Shown here: one piece after another, positions 55,722 to 64,000 of the stretch | Layout of the letters: every line of letters starts with the position of its first letter | Numbering within the stretch: the first letter of the stretch is position 1 | Assembly: GCA_030704615.1 (NCBI GenBank) | Contig: CM060732.1 | Coordinates: 80,251,171 to 80,315,170 of the forward strand | Source of the DNA: Takakia lepidozioides | Lineage: Eukaryota; Streptophyta; Takakiopsida; Takakiales; Takakiaceae | Length of the DNA: 64,000 nucleotides | Direction: 5' to 3' | The notes under the pieces: model-generated | Seen by the model: the letters and a program-made list of their open reading frames with translations, nothing else | What the model was told of the DNA's origin: nothing | Database searches by the model: none | Translations under genes and position numbers: made by a program

Positions 55722-56267
55722 GCACGAGAAGACATGTTGTCTCTAAACAATCGCACCACTTGTGTACCTACTCTCCATTTGATAAAATCCTACTCTCCAT
55801 TTGCTTTGGAGATTCAAAACCCACGCTCTTCCACTAAACCCAAGAACCAGACTACCGAGAACAAGTTTTGGATAAGCTCCAATAAAACTTGTAGCACGCT
55901 GCTTATGGTAGCTTTATGTTGTGCGTGATCAAACATCCATCATTGGCTTTTAGTTATCCAGAACTTTATCCGTGTGGTTTAGGCTCCTCACGGAATGGTG
56001 ATATTGAACATATGAAAATTTTCCCCTTTGTCTGGCAGAAAAACTCAACGAATAGGGAAAAAGAAGATGTGCTGCCCCCACTCTGCAGATTGTAGAAGCC
56101 TTCCATAGCTTTGTCTCCTACAAGTAAGAAGACGGACGGCCCCGCAGGAACCCATCCTTCTAGCACTGCATTGACGAGGGGCTGCAAGTCGTCTTACCCT
56201 CAACTGCGCCACCCACCTCTACCCACCTCTGTGCCGTCATAATCGTTGTGAGCTGGTTAGATTTGAC
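55722..56267. promoter_or_regulatory. Shared divergent upstream region
   Basis: This 546-bp gap separates the RH50-like gene (-) and the 289-residue protein gene (+). It should hold both promoters. ACCCACCTCT is repeated in tandem near 56210-56230. A compressed tRNA-like stretch at 55785-55850 is not convincing. No clear TATA box is seen. Confidence 0.45.
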
Positions 56268-58450
56268 ATGGTGGGCTCTTCAAAGTGCTCTATTAAAAGT
56301 TACACCCTGCTTGAATTCTATAGCCAACGTGATTACAGTTTCCAACCAGGAATTTCCGCTGGAACGAGGTCTCTGGGGTCAAGTTGGTATGGCAGGGCTT
56401 CAAACGGAGGCTCATCAGCTAGATACAGGTGCTCAAGAGGAAACTATGCCAGGATAAGAAGTATTCATCTTGGCAGAGAAGAACGTCTAGGCTTATTGAA
56501 AGTGAATAGGAGAGCCTCGGGAGGACGGAAATTTTTCCCTCAGAATCGTGATGGCTTTAGAGAAGTATCTGCAAGTGCTGGGGACAGCATTGATGGGTCG
56601 GCAGATTCGAGGGCTGTTGGCGAAGCACCTGCAACTCCTGGACCTACGTTGGCCACAAACGAGTGGAGAGGATCCAGTATACTCGAAGCAGGAGTTTCCT
56701 TTATTAGGGGGAGGTTGGAGAAAAAGGCGGAATATGTGAAGCAAGCGCTGGTGTCCATCGAGGAGGCGGTGGCGCCCACTCCATATGCGCCTGCCCAGGG
56801 TGACGAAGCCATTACCTTCGTTCTCTCCTGGTGAGTTGATCAAAATTCCTGTGGAAAACTGGAATAAGGGGAAGATAGGATGACATAGTCCCAGTCCGGT
56901 TGAGAGAGGAAATGCACTCATGTGACGAGAGAGGAGTTTTATTGAGCAGCATGTATATACACAGACAGACAGGGAGCCCACATTCTCAGAAGGAGCATAA
57001 GCTCAGTCCTGTCCGACAGATGGCATGGCAAACAGTGTGATTTGGGCTTGAGCTTACCACAACATTTTTCAGGTATGGCCCAAGCCGGTGCTGGCACCTG
57101 ACAGGGATGGAGTGAGCACTGTTCTGATCTGGTTTGTATACTAAAATTACTTGTTCAGAAGACTTATACTGCAGGGTCTAATGGGTTTTGCCAAACCTGC
57201 CAACTCTACCTTTGGAAAATTCAAAAGGAAGAAGAAATTCGACCTGATAACAACAATGTAAGCCCAAGGGGTTGTGAATTCCGTGAACTCTCCAGAGCAT
57301 CTTTGTCTTTCTTGCTGGGTAGCTAGAAGAAACATGCATGCCGCATGCGACTCTCTTAACATAATGTGCAAATTGTATCCTTTGGTTGACAATGAAACTT
57401 GTCACAACAGATACAACAGATAATAGAGGCCACAAACCCATGGGTTCAACCCCTCACTTGGCTGAGGAATCTCAAGACGCAACAATTCAGCTACATACAC
57501 TGAGACACTGTTCTGCTGGTCCCAGACACAAATGTGGAGTGGAATGCAGTGGTATGAAACAAGTGGTGAAACAAACTAGTATATTTCATTTCTGGCCAGA
57601 GAGTCATGCATGCCAGCAATGTTAATGTAGGGGTCAGGTCTACAATAGTTGGACCCTCAGGAGGGTCTCGTCATGGTGTGCAATTTACCATGTGCTTATG
57701 TGTGGTCACATGTATATTTCTTTACTGCAAGCTGACCTAAGAAGGGAAGTAGCTTAGGATGACAGATTCAGGATAACTTGAGGAACATGAAGGACATCTA
57801 TTGTGGCATTTAGTGCTTTGCCAAGATGTTTCATTTGGCTTGGTAAAATGCTTCCAAGGTTCCATATCGTTGTGGAGAGAATCATTACAACATGTTGGAT
57901 AAGCTACCTAACAGTAACCTTGCAAGCAATACGAGTTGACCCACCATCTGAATTTGTCATCTCTGTCTGTCTGTCTCTCTCTCAACCACACAATCAGAAT
58001 TTGCCAGCTCTGAACAGGTTGGTGTCCATTCTGAGTCTCTTGTTTCGCTTGGATCTCTTTTCTGTTTGCACTGCTAGCAGGGCTTGAGTCTACAGCATCC
58101 TAAGAAGCCATGGGTACATTGTTTTGTTTTCTGTATTTGGTAGTTTGGCGCTGGTGACGGCATTCTGGGTGAGCAACTACCTAGCTCCTGCCTTGATATT
58201 CGGCAAGACTGTCTTCAGACAGGAGGAGGGGAACGACAACTTTAGTGACACGAGGGAGGGTGAGGGACTTGGTGGTACTGGCCTAACTAGTACTCCCAGA
58301 ACAGAGGAGGAGCTGATGAAACGCGCAACAAATATGGATTTCAGTGTGTTTGCTGATGCAAGGCTTAAACCTCTAAAGGATGCAGCAGACTTAGGATTCA
58401 AAGCAGGGCGGAGACAGGGACGCAAGAGTAGGAAAAACAGTCAGAAGTGA
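56268..58450 (+). CDS. Unrecognised one-pass membrane protein with RH50-like first exon
   Basis: Two exons, 56268-56830 and 58144-58450, joined by TCCTG/GTGAGT and TTGGTAG, give 289 codons plus stop (frame phase 2 joins to TGT). The N-terminal part (to about residue 60) reads FQPGISAGTRSLGSSWYGRA and matches the RH50-like first exon in DNA. The middle is Ala/Gly/Ser-rich with RGRLEKKAEYVKQALVSIEE. A hydrophobic helix follows (about 182-205, FVLSCLALVTAFWVSNYLAP). The C-terminus is charged and ends GFKAGRRQGRKSRKNSQK. No known family was recognised. It may be a plastid envelope or thylakoid protein, if the shared N-terminus acts in targeting; that is inference. The intron (56831-58143) has no other gene. 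Confidence 0.7.
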
Positions 58451-59227
58451 CTCCTGGTTCAACCCAACAGTATGGATTACAGGACATGACTTTATACATG
58501 TTTTCTCCTAAACTGGTCTAATATGGTCTGTTTTCTAAGAGTGTGTTTGGCTTCAAGCTATGCAAGTTTTTAGTCATTAACTTCCCCGAAAACCGTATCT
58601 GTAGCAATTCTTTGGTAAACTGGTAGATGTTTTTGTCCGAATAATTAATTAGCCCAAGATTGGGCCACAATACCACCAGTACCAGGATGAAGTTATGTGA
58701 CTTCGGTAGCAAATCCAGCATTGCTGACCATTCTCAGCAAACTGGAGTTGATTCCTGGTTATGAGCAATGTTTCATTCTCAAGGGCAGAGTTTTTCAGTA
58801 GAAGCACCTAAGGGTGGGTTTCTATTTCTGCTGAAAACTCAGTATGCAGGGTCTTTGAGCACCATGCCAACCCTTGGAGATGCTGGAGAACTAAGCTCCC
58901 AACTTCAAAAGCCTTGATGTCACCAGCTACTGGCTCTCGGCTGGATCTCTTGGTAGCTCTCTTTCTTTGGAGCAGTTGAGGCCGGCATAGACCTCGCGCG
59001 GAACATTTTGTACCCAGTAATGGTAACGTTTAGAGATTCCAAATTGCAGGTCCACCTAGTTCCTAGGGGGCAAGTTCCCCATGAGAGAATAGTTTCTCCC
59101 TGACCCTCCTCAAACATTATTTGAAATCACTTTGTATGAAGCGTGCCGCGACTCGGTAGTCTGGTCCTGTCTTCGGAGGTTAGGCTCGGTTTTGGGACCA
59201 TACACCTCTGTGCCTCCACTGCCCTAG
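58451..59227. other. No gene recognised
   Basis: 3' flank of the plus-strand gene and unassigned sequence. An open frame on the minus strand near 59117-58920 has no motif. Confidence 0.4.
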
Positions 59228-59320
59228 ATGAACATATATGCCAAGTACCCAGAGAGAGGTTTAAAAAGAAAGTTTTCTAGGGCTACAATCCCCCTGTTCT
59301 TAAAAAAAAAAAAAAAAAAC
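59228..59320 (+). mobile_element. Retroposon 3' tail with poly-A
   Basis: GGGCTACAATCCCCCTGTTC then a run of about 18 A. A related end lies at 4561-4590. The combination of a conserved word and poly-A suggests a LINE or SINE 3' end. Confidence 0.5.
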
Positions 59321-61117
59321 AAACACAAAAGAAAACCAAAACCAAAAGCCCAAATGGGGCTCGATGGGCACTTAGGGGTTACTAAAGGATATTTTCCTCT
59401 GTCAGACCTTCAAACCTGTCAGACCTTCAAGCGGTAATGGAATTTTCTGGAAGCATGCATGGTTGTCGTAGCGTGGACAATTGTGAAAAATCTATCGCAA
59501 AACTAGAACTGTCGTCGTAACCCTACCTTGCCACCCTATTGGTCATTCCCACCCTCTCTATTTTTAGCACTGTCAAGTTATTTTACCACTAGTGTGAAGT
59601 TAGCTAGGAAATAACTAGCTTTCATATATTGACATTTGGGATTGACCCAAGTGTCAATCCAGGGACCAATACATGTTTGGGCACCTGACGTTGTTAACTT
59701 CACGGCAGAATCGTGGTGGTCTCATCTTTCTCGAGTTGAGCCTTACCGCGTCTAGCTATGGCGCCGTAGTGTGGATTCCCCATGGCGTGGGGTGCACTTG
59801 GCTCGACTTAATATATAAGTGATGTTCTCATGTGCAAGTGTGTGAGTTTGAGAGAGCTTGTATGCTTGTATCATATCTTTCTTTATCACTCGAGAAAGAT
59901 CAGCTCGAGTCTGTCAGTGCCAGGTTCGAGTTAGTTGTAGCACTTGTATTTTCAGATCATGAGAAGCGGTTCAACCTAAAGTGCAGGAAGCCGTGCATGA
60001 GCCTATCCAAAGCGGATAGAGTGCAAAGACGAACAGGTTGCAGGTTTGACATGGATAGAGAGGCGGGTAGCCTATGTTGAAGAGCGGCGTTGCATAGCTC
60101 AACGCTATGACAACCAAGTTTGGGCTTCTAGTGTGAAGCGGATGAGATGCTGGCCACGAGTGGGCGAACTGGTAGTCGTCTTCTTCAGCTGTAGGCCGAG
60201 TTAAGGAGCTACAAAAATGTGGGCTGCGCATGGACATCTAGCATGTTGCAGGTTGGAGATGACATGATGAGCTCCAGGTATTTCTGCCCGAAACTAGTTG
60301 TTGCGGGTAGATGAGGAGCAGCCGAATGGTGGAGCTGCGAGGGGATGCATCGCAGCCCGTTAGAAGCTTCAGTTCCAAGCTCATGAAGAGGTATAAGTGA
60401 AGAGAGGGGGCTGGTCCCTCTTGTGTGCAAATCAGTGCACTTGTGAAACATGTGCTGAGTTGGAGTTTCAATCTGAAACTCAGCAGTGTAAGGGCTCTTG
60501 GAGTGGCAAGAGCGGGGCTGGAAGGGCAGCAACGAGGCGCCCTAGAGCCAGGGGATATGCATGAGAAGTGCATGTGCACCAAGCTTGTAAAGGTGTGTAT
60601 TTTCAGATTCGTTTTTATGAGCTTCATGAAGAAATAGAGCTTGTTGGGTAGCATAATGTTGCTTGTTGAGTCTAGGGTGCCTCTGGGGGGTCGTGAGAGC
60701 CCAAGAGAGCATGGCAGCAGGTCTGGTGGCTTCGCAGAAGCCATAGCTCGTCGGCAGCAGGTGCAGGAGCAAACCCCAGCTCGGGGAGAGCTCGGGAACG
60801 CCTCGAGAACGCATGGGAACTCATTGGGAGTTCCAGGGAACAGAGAATAGTGGCCGTGATGGGCCGTTGGGGCGGTATTGCGAGATACCATGAGCCCAGG
60901 TCGTGATGGTTGACCGTGACCGTTGACCGTGACCGTTGGAAGTCGTGGTGCGGACACAACGAGTGGGCACGGTGACCAGATCGTGGGGATGGCGGGCAGT
61001 GAAGGCTCGTGGAAGTGGTACCACGGGGTATCACTGGGCAGCCCGTGGCCAACGAGTGCCTAGGGCGGGCCATGAGGAGTCGTGGCGGTTGGAGCCACGG
61101 AAGGCCGCGAACAGTTA
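59321..61117. other. Retroelement-like non-coding stretch
   Basis: A short inverted word (TTGGGATTGACCC...) starts near 59636, and a TATA word (TTAATATATAAGTG) lies near 59808, as in an LTR promoter. A second LTR copy is not visible, so the boundary is uncertain. The minus-strand frame 60957-60238 has no family motif. The short TTGACCGTGACCG repeat (60908-60942) lies here. Confidence 0.35.
60908..60942 (+). repeat. Short TTGACCGTGACCG repeat
   Basis: GTTGACCGTGACCGTTGACC and GTGACCGTTGG follow each other in a row, about 11-12 bases per unit. TTGACC is a W-box core, but the surroundings show no gene. Confidence 0.7.
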
Positions 61118-61170
61118 AAGTGAAATAAATAAATAAATAAGAAATAAAAATAAAAATAAAAAATCTTTTT
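61118..61170 (+). repeat. AAAT microsatellite
   Basis: AAATAAATAAATAAATAAG then AAATAAAAATAAAAATAAAA. It could be the end of another retroposon. Confidence 0.75.
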
Positions 61171-62339
61171 TCACTCGTTTCGTGGGACCTTGATGGGGAG
61201 GCTGGGCTCTGAAGAACAACGGTTTTGAGCTAGCTGATCCGGCAGAAAAGTCGGAATTGCCTCCCTGTTGCATTTTAACAAAGGGGATTACTTCCCTGCA
61301 AGTAATCTTTTCGGGTTTTCAGCCCAATTCTTAACTATGGGGAAGACCAGCCTGCAGGTAATTCCTTTGGACAGAATGTTGTTGGGGCCTATATGTACCT
61401 CTATTTGCTCCATTTTTGAACCTTCAGTGAACGGCGTGGTTTCCTGAGGTGGTTCCATTATGAGGAATGACTGGTGGACGTAAGGAGGCACTGGCAGACC
61501 CTGTGGAGGCTTACATGGGGCCTTGGAGGCCAAGTTTCATGAGCTCGTGGAGGGCGGTTTGAGGAGTGTCTACAGGATGCTCTCATGGTCATGCAAGTGA
61601 GAGAAGAGAGGAAAAAAGAGGGTGTTGGGATGAGAGCGTGCTGGGGATAGGCATTGCTTTAGTTTCCCTTCCTCGTAGCTTTCCACCTTCTCTGTAGGCC
61701 GAGACCTTTCCGTAGGTGGAGGCAAGAGTCAGTCCGGGTTTGGGCTGGGTTGCAGGAGCAACACTGTGGAAAGATTTTTGGTGTGGGGGAGTTGTTGTTT
61801 TCATTCTTGTGTTTGGATCCTCTCCACACCTGCATGTTTGATTGTGCGCCATGCTAGTTTTGTGTGGGCGCTTGATTTTATAGGTGGTGGACTCGGGCTT
61901 GATCGCCGATCCCACCCTAGAGCATGTTGTCGATGGTGAGGCTAGGTTGATGACCAGTCAAACCATCTTTGTTTCTCCTGTGGTGAGGTTGGAGGTGATG
62001 ACCAGCCAACCATAGGAGTGCCTGCGGTGGATGTAGGTGCAGGTGCAGGCTATGTTAGGAACCTAGTATTCCAGACCATAAGCCGCATCAGGTTCTCTAC
62101 CCGGTTACCTTGTGGAGAAGGGGTTAGAGACAGGTTCATGGCCGGTTGAGTGCCAGTTTGTCAACACGGAGATACCACTAGTTGCTGGGGAAAGTGCCGG
62201 TATGAGCACTAGTGATACTAGCGGGTATACGAGACGAGGTATGCGGTTTAGGCCACCTTCACCTCCTGTGTCTTCTACATAAGGTTCTGATTCGGATTGT
62301 GAATCAAGATGACTCACACCGGCGGTGCAAGTTGTTTCC
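61171..62339. other. No gene recognised
   Basis: GATGACCAGTCAA and GATGACCAGCCAA recur near 61950 and 61996. Otherwise no motif. It leads into a gag-like fragment. Confidence 0.35.
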
Positions 62340-62930
62340 TTGTCATTGTTGTGGGACACAATGGAGGAGATGTATGGAGCCACCAAGGGGCCACGAAGGT
62401 ACTCTGGGGCAGTGGGCACCATTGAGTTGGATGATTTTATCCAAGAGTTTGATAGTTTGATGTGATTTGCAGCAAATACGCAATCCACAACTGTTTACGC
62501 CTTTTATGGCATGGAAGGGGCTGTTTCAGCACCTTGATTACCATGAGTTTTAACGGGGGCATGATGTTGAGATCGAGGAGTGGAGGATGTACTGGTCACC
62601 CGACTATGTCTCCATCACTAGAGGTACTAGAGGCACAAGGGCAGCAGCCACACCGGCAGCTGCACCTGCACCAGCAGCTACAACAGCAGCTTTCACGATG
62701 AGTAGTGGGACTAGTGGTACAACAGCTACGACGGCCACCAAAGCTACTACTGCAATAGCACCGCCGCATACGTTGTCTCTCTCCTCTAGTGACAATGGGT
62801 CCAATGTCAGGCTCCCAATTGCCCTTCGTAACTGCAACCTTAAGTCCAACAGACTTAGAGGTAGAGGACGCGTCTCGTGGTTGCTATGCCGCAACCTCTT
62901 GAGCAGTACTCCCTACCTACTCAGTCAATG
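62340..62930 (+). pseudogene. Ty3/gypsy gag-like fragment
   Basis: After a first frame with MEEMYGATKGPRRYSGAVGT and DDFIQEFDSLM, a second frame reads QIRNPQLFTPFMAWKGLFQH and then EWRMYWSPDYVSITRGTRGT, with an Ala/Thr-rich tail. Aromatic-rich helices of this type are common in plant gypsy gag capsid domains. Stops and shifts are present. The assignment rests on pattern memory and would need a protein search. Confidence 0.45.
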
Positions 62931-63263
62931 ACAAGGCCTCATCCTGCCCCATCATCTTATCCTTGATGACCTCCTCAACCCGAGAAGAATCCCCAACCTC
63001 ATCCATCACAGCCGCCTTGGCTGCCAACTCCTTCTGAACCTCGAGCACCTCCCACGTGTGCCATGGATGTCTACACCCTTTCCAATACGTTTGCAACTTG
63101 ACTTGGAGGTATTCTTATGAGGACGCGTCGTCCACACAACGTTGTTTGTCTAAATCCAGGTTGGTGGATCAGACGGGTTGAACTCCCAAACTTTACTTCA
63201 ACTATATTTATAGCTCTCCACATTGTCGGGTGTACCACCTTTAGTTCTCTACCACTCCACAAC
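62931..63263 (-). other. Probable retroelement debris
   Basis: Minus-strand frame 63298-63071 (IRIPPSQVANVLERV end) may continue the fragment at 63264-63458. No defined domain. Confidence 0.3.
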
Positions 63264-63718
63264 TTAGACTTGGTGATACCGAGGACTTGACTTGTCACGA
63301 ACGAATTCTAAAATTGCCACACCCATCCAGATGGGATACGTCTCAGTATCTGCTGACCGAACAAGAACGAAATTTCCAACCTCAATGTCCTTGAAGGAGT
63401 TCATTGGCTCCTTAGGCTTTTGGCTCTTTGGTCCACAATATGGATGCATCTGATTCACATCTTCCTCCTCTTCCGCCTCTTCATCAATTTCAACCCTAAT
63501 CCCATCTCTATCATGATTATCCTTCCATCGAGTCGAAGGCCAGAACCCTTCGTGAAGCTTGTCACTGGGAGGTGGAAAGGTTTGTCAAGTTCCACTAGAA
63601 TATCATTCCAGTATTCATCAAAGTTCTTCATGATGGCTCCATAGTTGTTGTCCAGCTCCATTCCACGTCTCCAAAAGTCACGATACTTACATATACATAA
63701 TACCATTATAGGGCCCAC
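63264..63718 (-). pseudogene. Transposon-derived fragment with YPIWMGVA motif
   Basis: Minus frames contain FKDIEVGNFVLVRSADTETY followed by PIWMGVAILEFVRD, and upstream (63718-63455) FDEYWNDILVELDKPF and an acidic/basic tail. Small barrel-like YPxWLG modules of this form occur near the C-termini of some plant transposon proteins. I cannot name the family. Shifts and lack of a full frame suggest a relic. Confidence 0.35.
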
Positions 63719-63795
63719 CCCCGAAAGGGGGCAATAGCCGTAAGGCGAAGTGGCTCTTAGTTACGCCGGCTTTGGTTGAAGTCTCTCTCTCTTTA
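63712..63795 (+). repeat. Second copy of the GTGGCTCTTAGTTAC repeat
   Basis: AAGTGGCTCTTAGTTACGCC then GGCTTTGGTTGAAGTCTCTC matches 15051-15110. It is preceded by a G/C hairpin CACCCCCGAAAGGGGGC. Confidence 0.5.
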
Positions 63796-64000
63796 CATAA
63801 TACCATTCACAATATGGACATTTTTCTCACGAGATTCCTCTTTGCTCTTACCTTCTCAAATAGGTTTTAGCAAAACATGTACTGTCTCCCTCTTTAGGAG
63901 AAGGGGAGACCTCCCGTCCTCCGCCACCTTCCACATTTTCACAGCACCCTGTTTTGGAAGCCAGTCAGCGTCGGTACCCGATTTCTTGTATTTCATTACT
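63796..64000. other. No gene recognised at the right edge
   Basis: Short unassigned stretch; a TTTAGGAGAAGGGGAGACCTCC word lies near 63893. Any gene here would continue past the window. Confidence 0.3.

Noticed and set aside
55785-55850. Compressed tRNA-like stretch (minus)
   Set aside because: A and B boxes are too close for a tRNA or normal SINE head.
60238-60957. Minus-strand open frame of 239 codons
   Set aside because: No family motif, Ser/Pro/His-rich and low in codon-like pattern; likely chance in GC-rich retroelement debris.
1-64000. CRISPR arrays, operons, ribosome binding sites
   Set aside because: No regular short direct repeats with spacers, and the split genes show a eukaryotic nuclear genome.

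Overview
This window looks like nuclear DNA of a land plant, probably a non-seed one (lycophyte, fern or bryophyte). The evidence is split genes with GT-AG introns of 0.2-6 kb, an AP2/ERF factor of the A-6 type, a DYW-class PPR gene, an NB-ARC/LRR gene with an ADR1-like CFLDLAAFP motif, a plastid-type DEAD-box helicase (RH50-like), and many decayed Ty3/gypsy, LINE, CACTA and tRNA-derived elements. The species cannot be resolved by reading alone.

Layout. 1-4.4 kb: no gene, with a CAGACT-rich degenerate repeat and a GC-rich GGACTGG run. 4.7-11.5 kb: a decayed Ty3/gypsy element on the minus strand with two related LTRs. Its middle (about 8.59-10.43 kb) is inverted between 8-bp inverted repeats, and the inverted part carries a fragment of a C5 cytosine-DNA methyltransferase between gag and the gag zinc knuckle. 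11.5-16 kb: non-coding, with a telomere-like motif and a 71-bp tandem repeat. 17.5-19.5 kb: AP2/ERF transcription factor (+). 20-25 kb: no gene, with a 600-bp inverted repeat, a G-box cluster and a tRNA-derived SINE. 24.9-31.4 kb: a DYW-PPR pseudogene (-), split by a 4.85-kb non-autonomous CACTA transposon that itself carries a PPR gene fragment. 31.5-34.4 kb: repeats and a SINE. 34.5-46.1 kb: an NLR immune-receptor gene (-) whose last 6.3-kb intron holds an antisense LINE. 49.4-55.7 kb: an eight-exon RH50-like helicase gene (-); the exons I placed sum to 1182 codons plus a stop. 56.3-58.5 kb: a divergent two-exon gene (+) for an unrecognised 289-residue one-pass membrane protein, whose first exon matches the first exon of the helicase gene as an inverted copy. 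58.5-64 kb: retroelement debris.

Genes that look intact are the AP2/ERF factor, the NLR, the RH50-like helicase and the 289-residue protein. The rest is transposon and pseudogene sequence. The most unusual items are the methyltransferase fragment inside a retrotransposon, the clean internal inversion, the gene-carrying CACTA element inside a related PPR gene, and the two head-to-head genes sharing one exon sequence.
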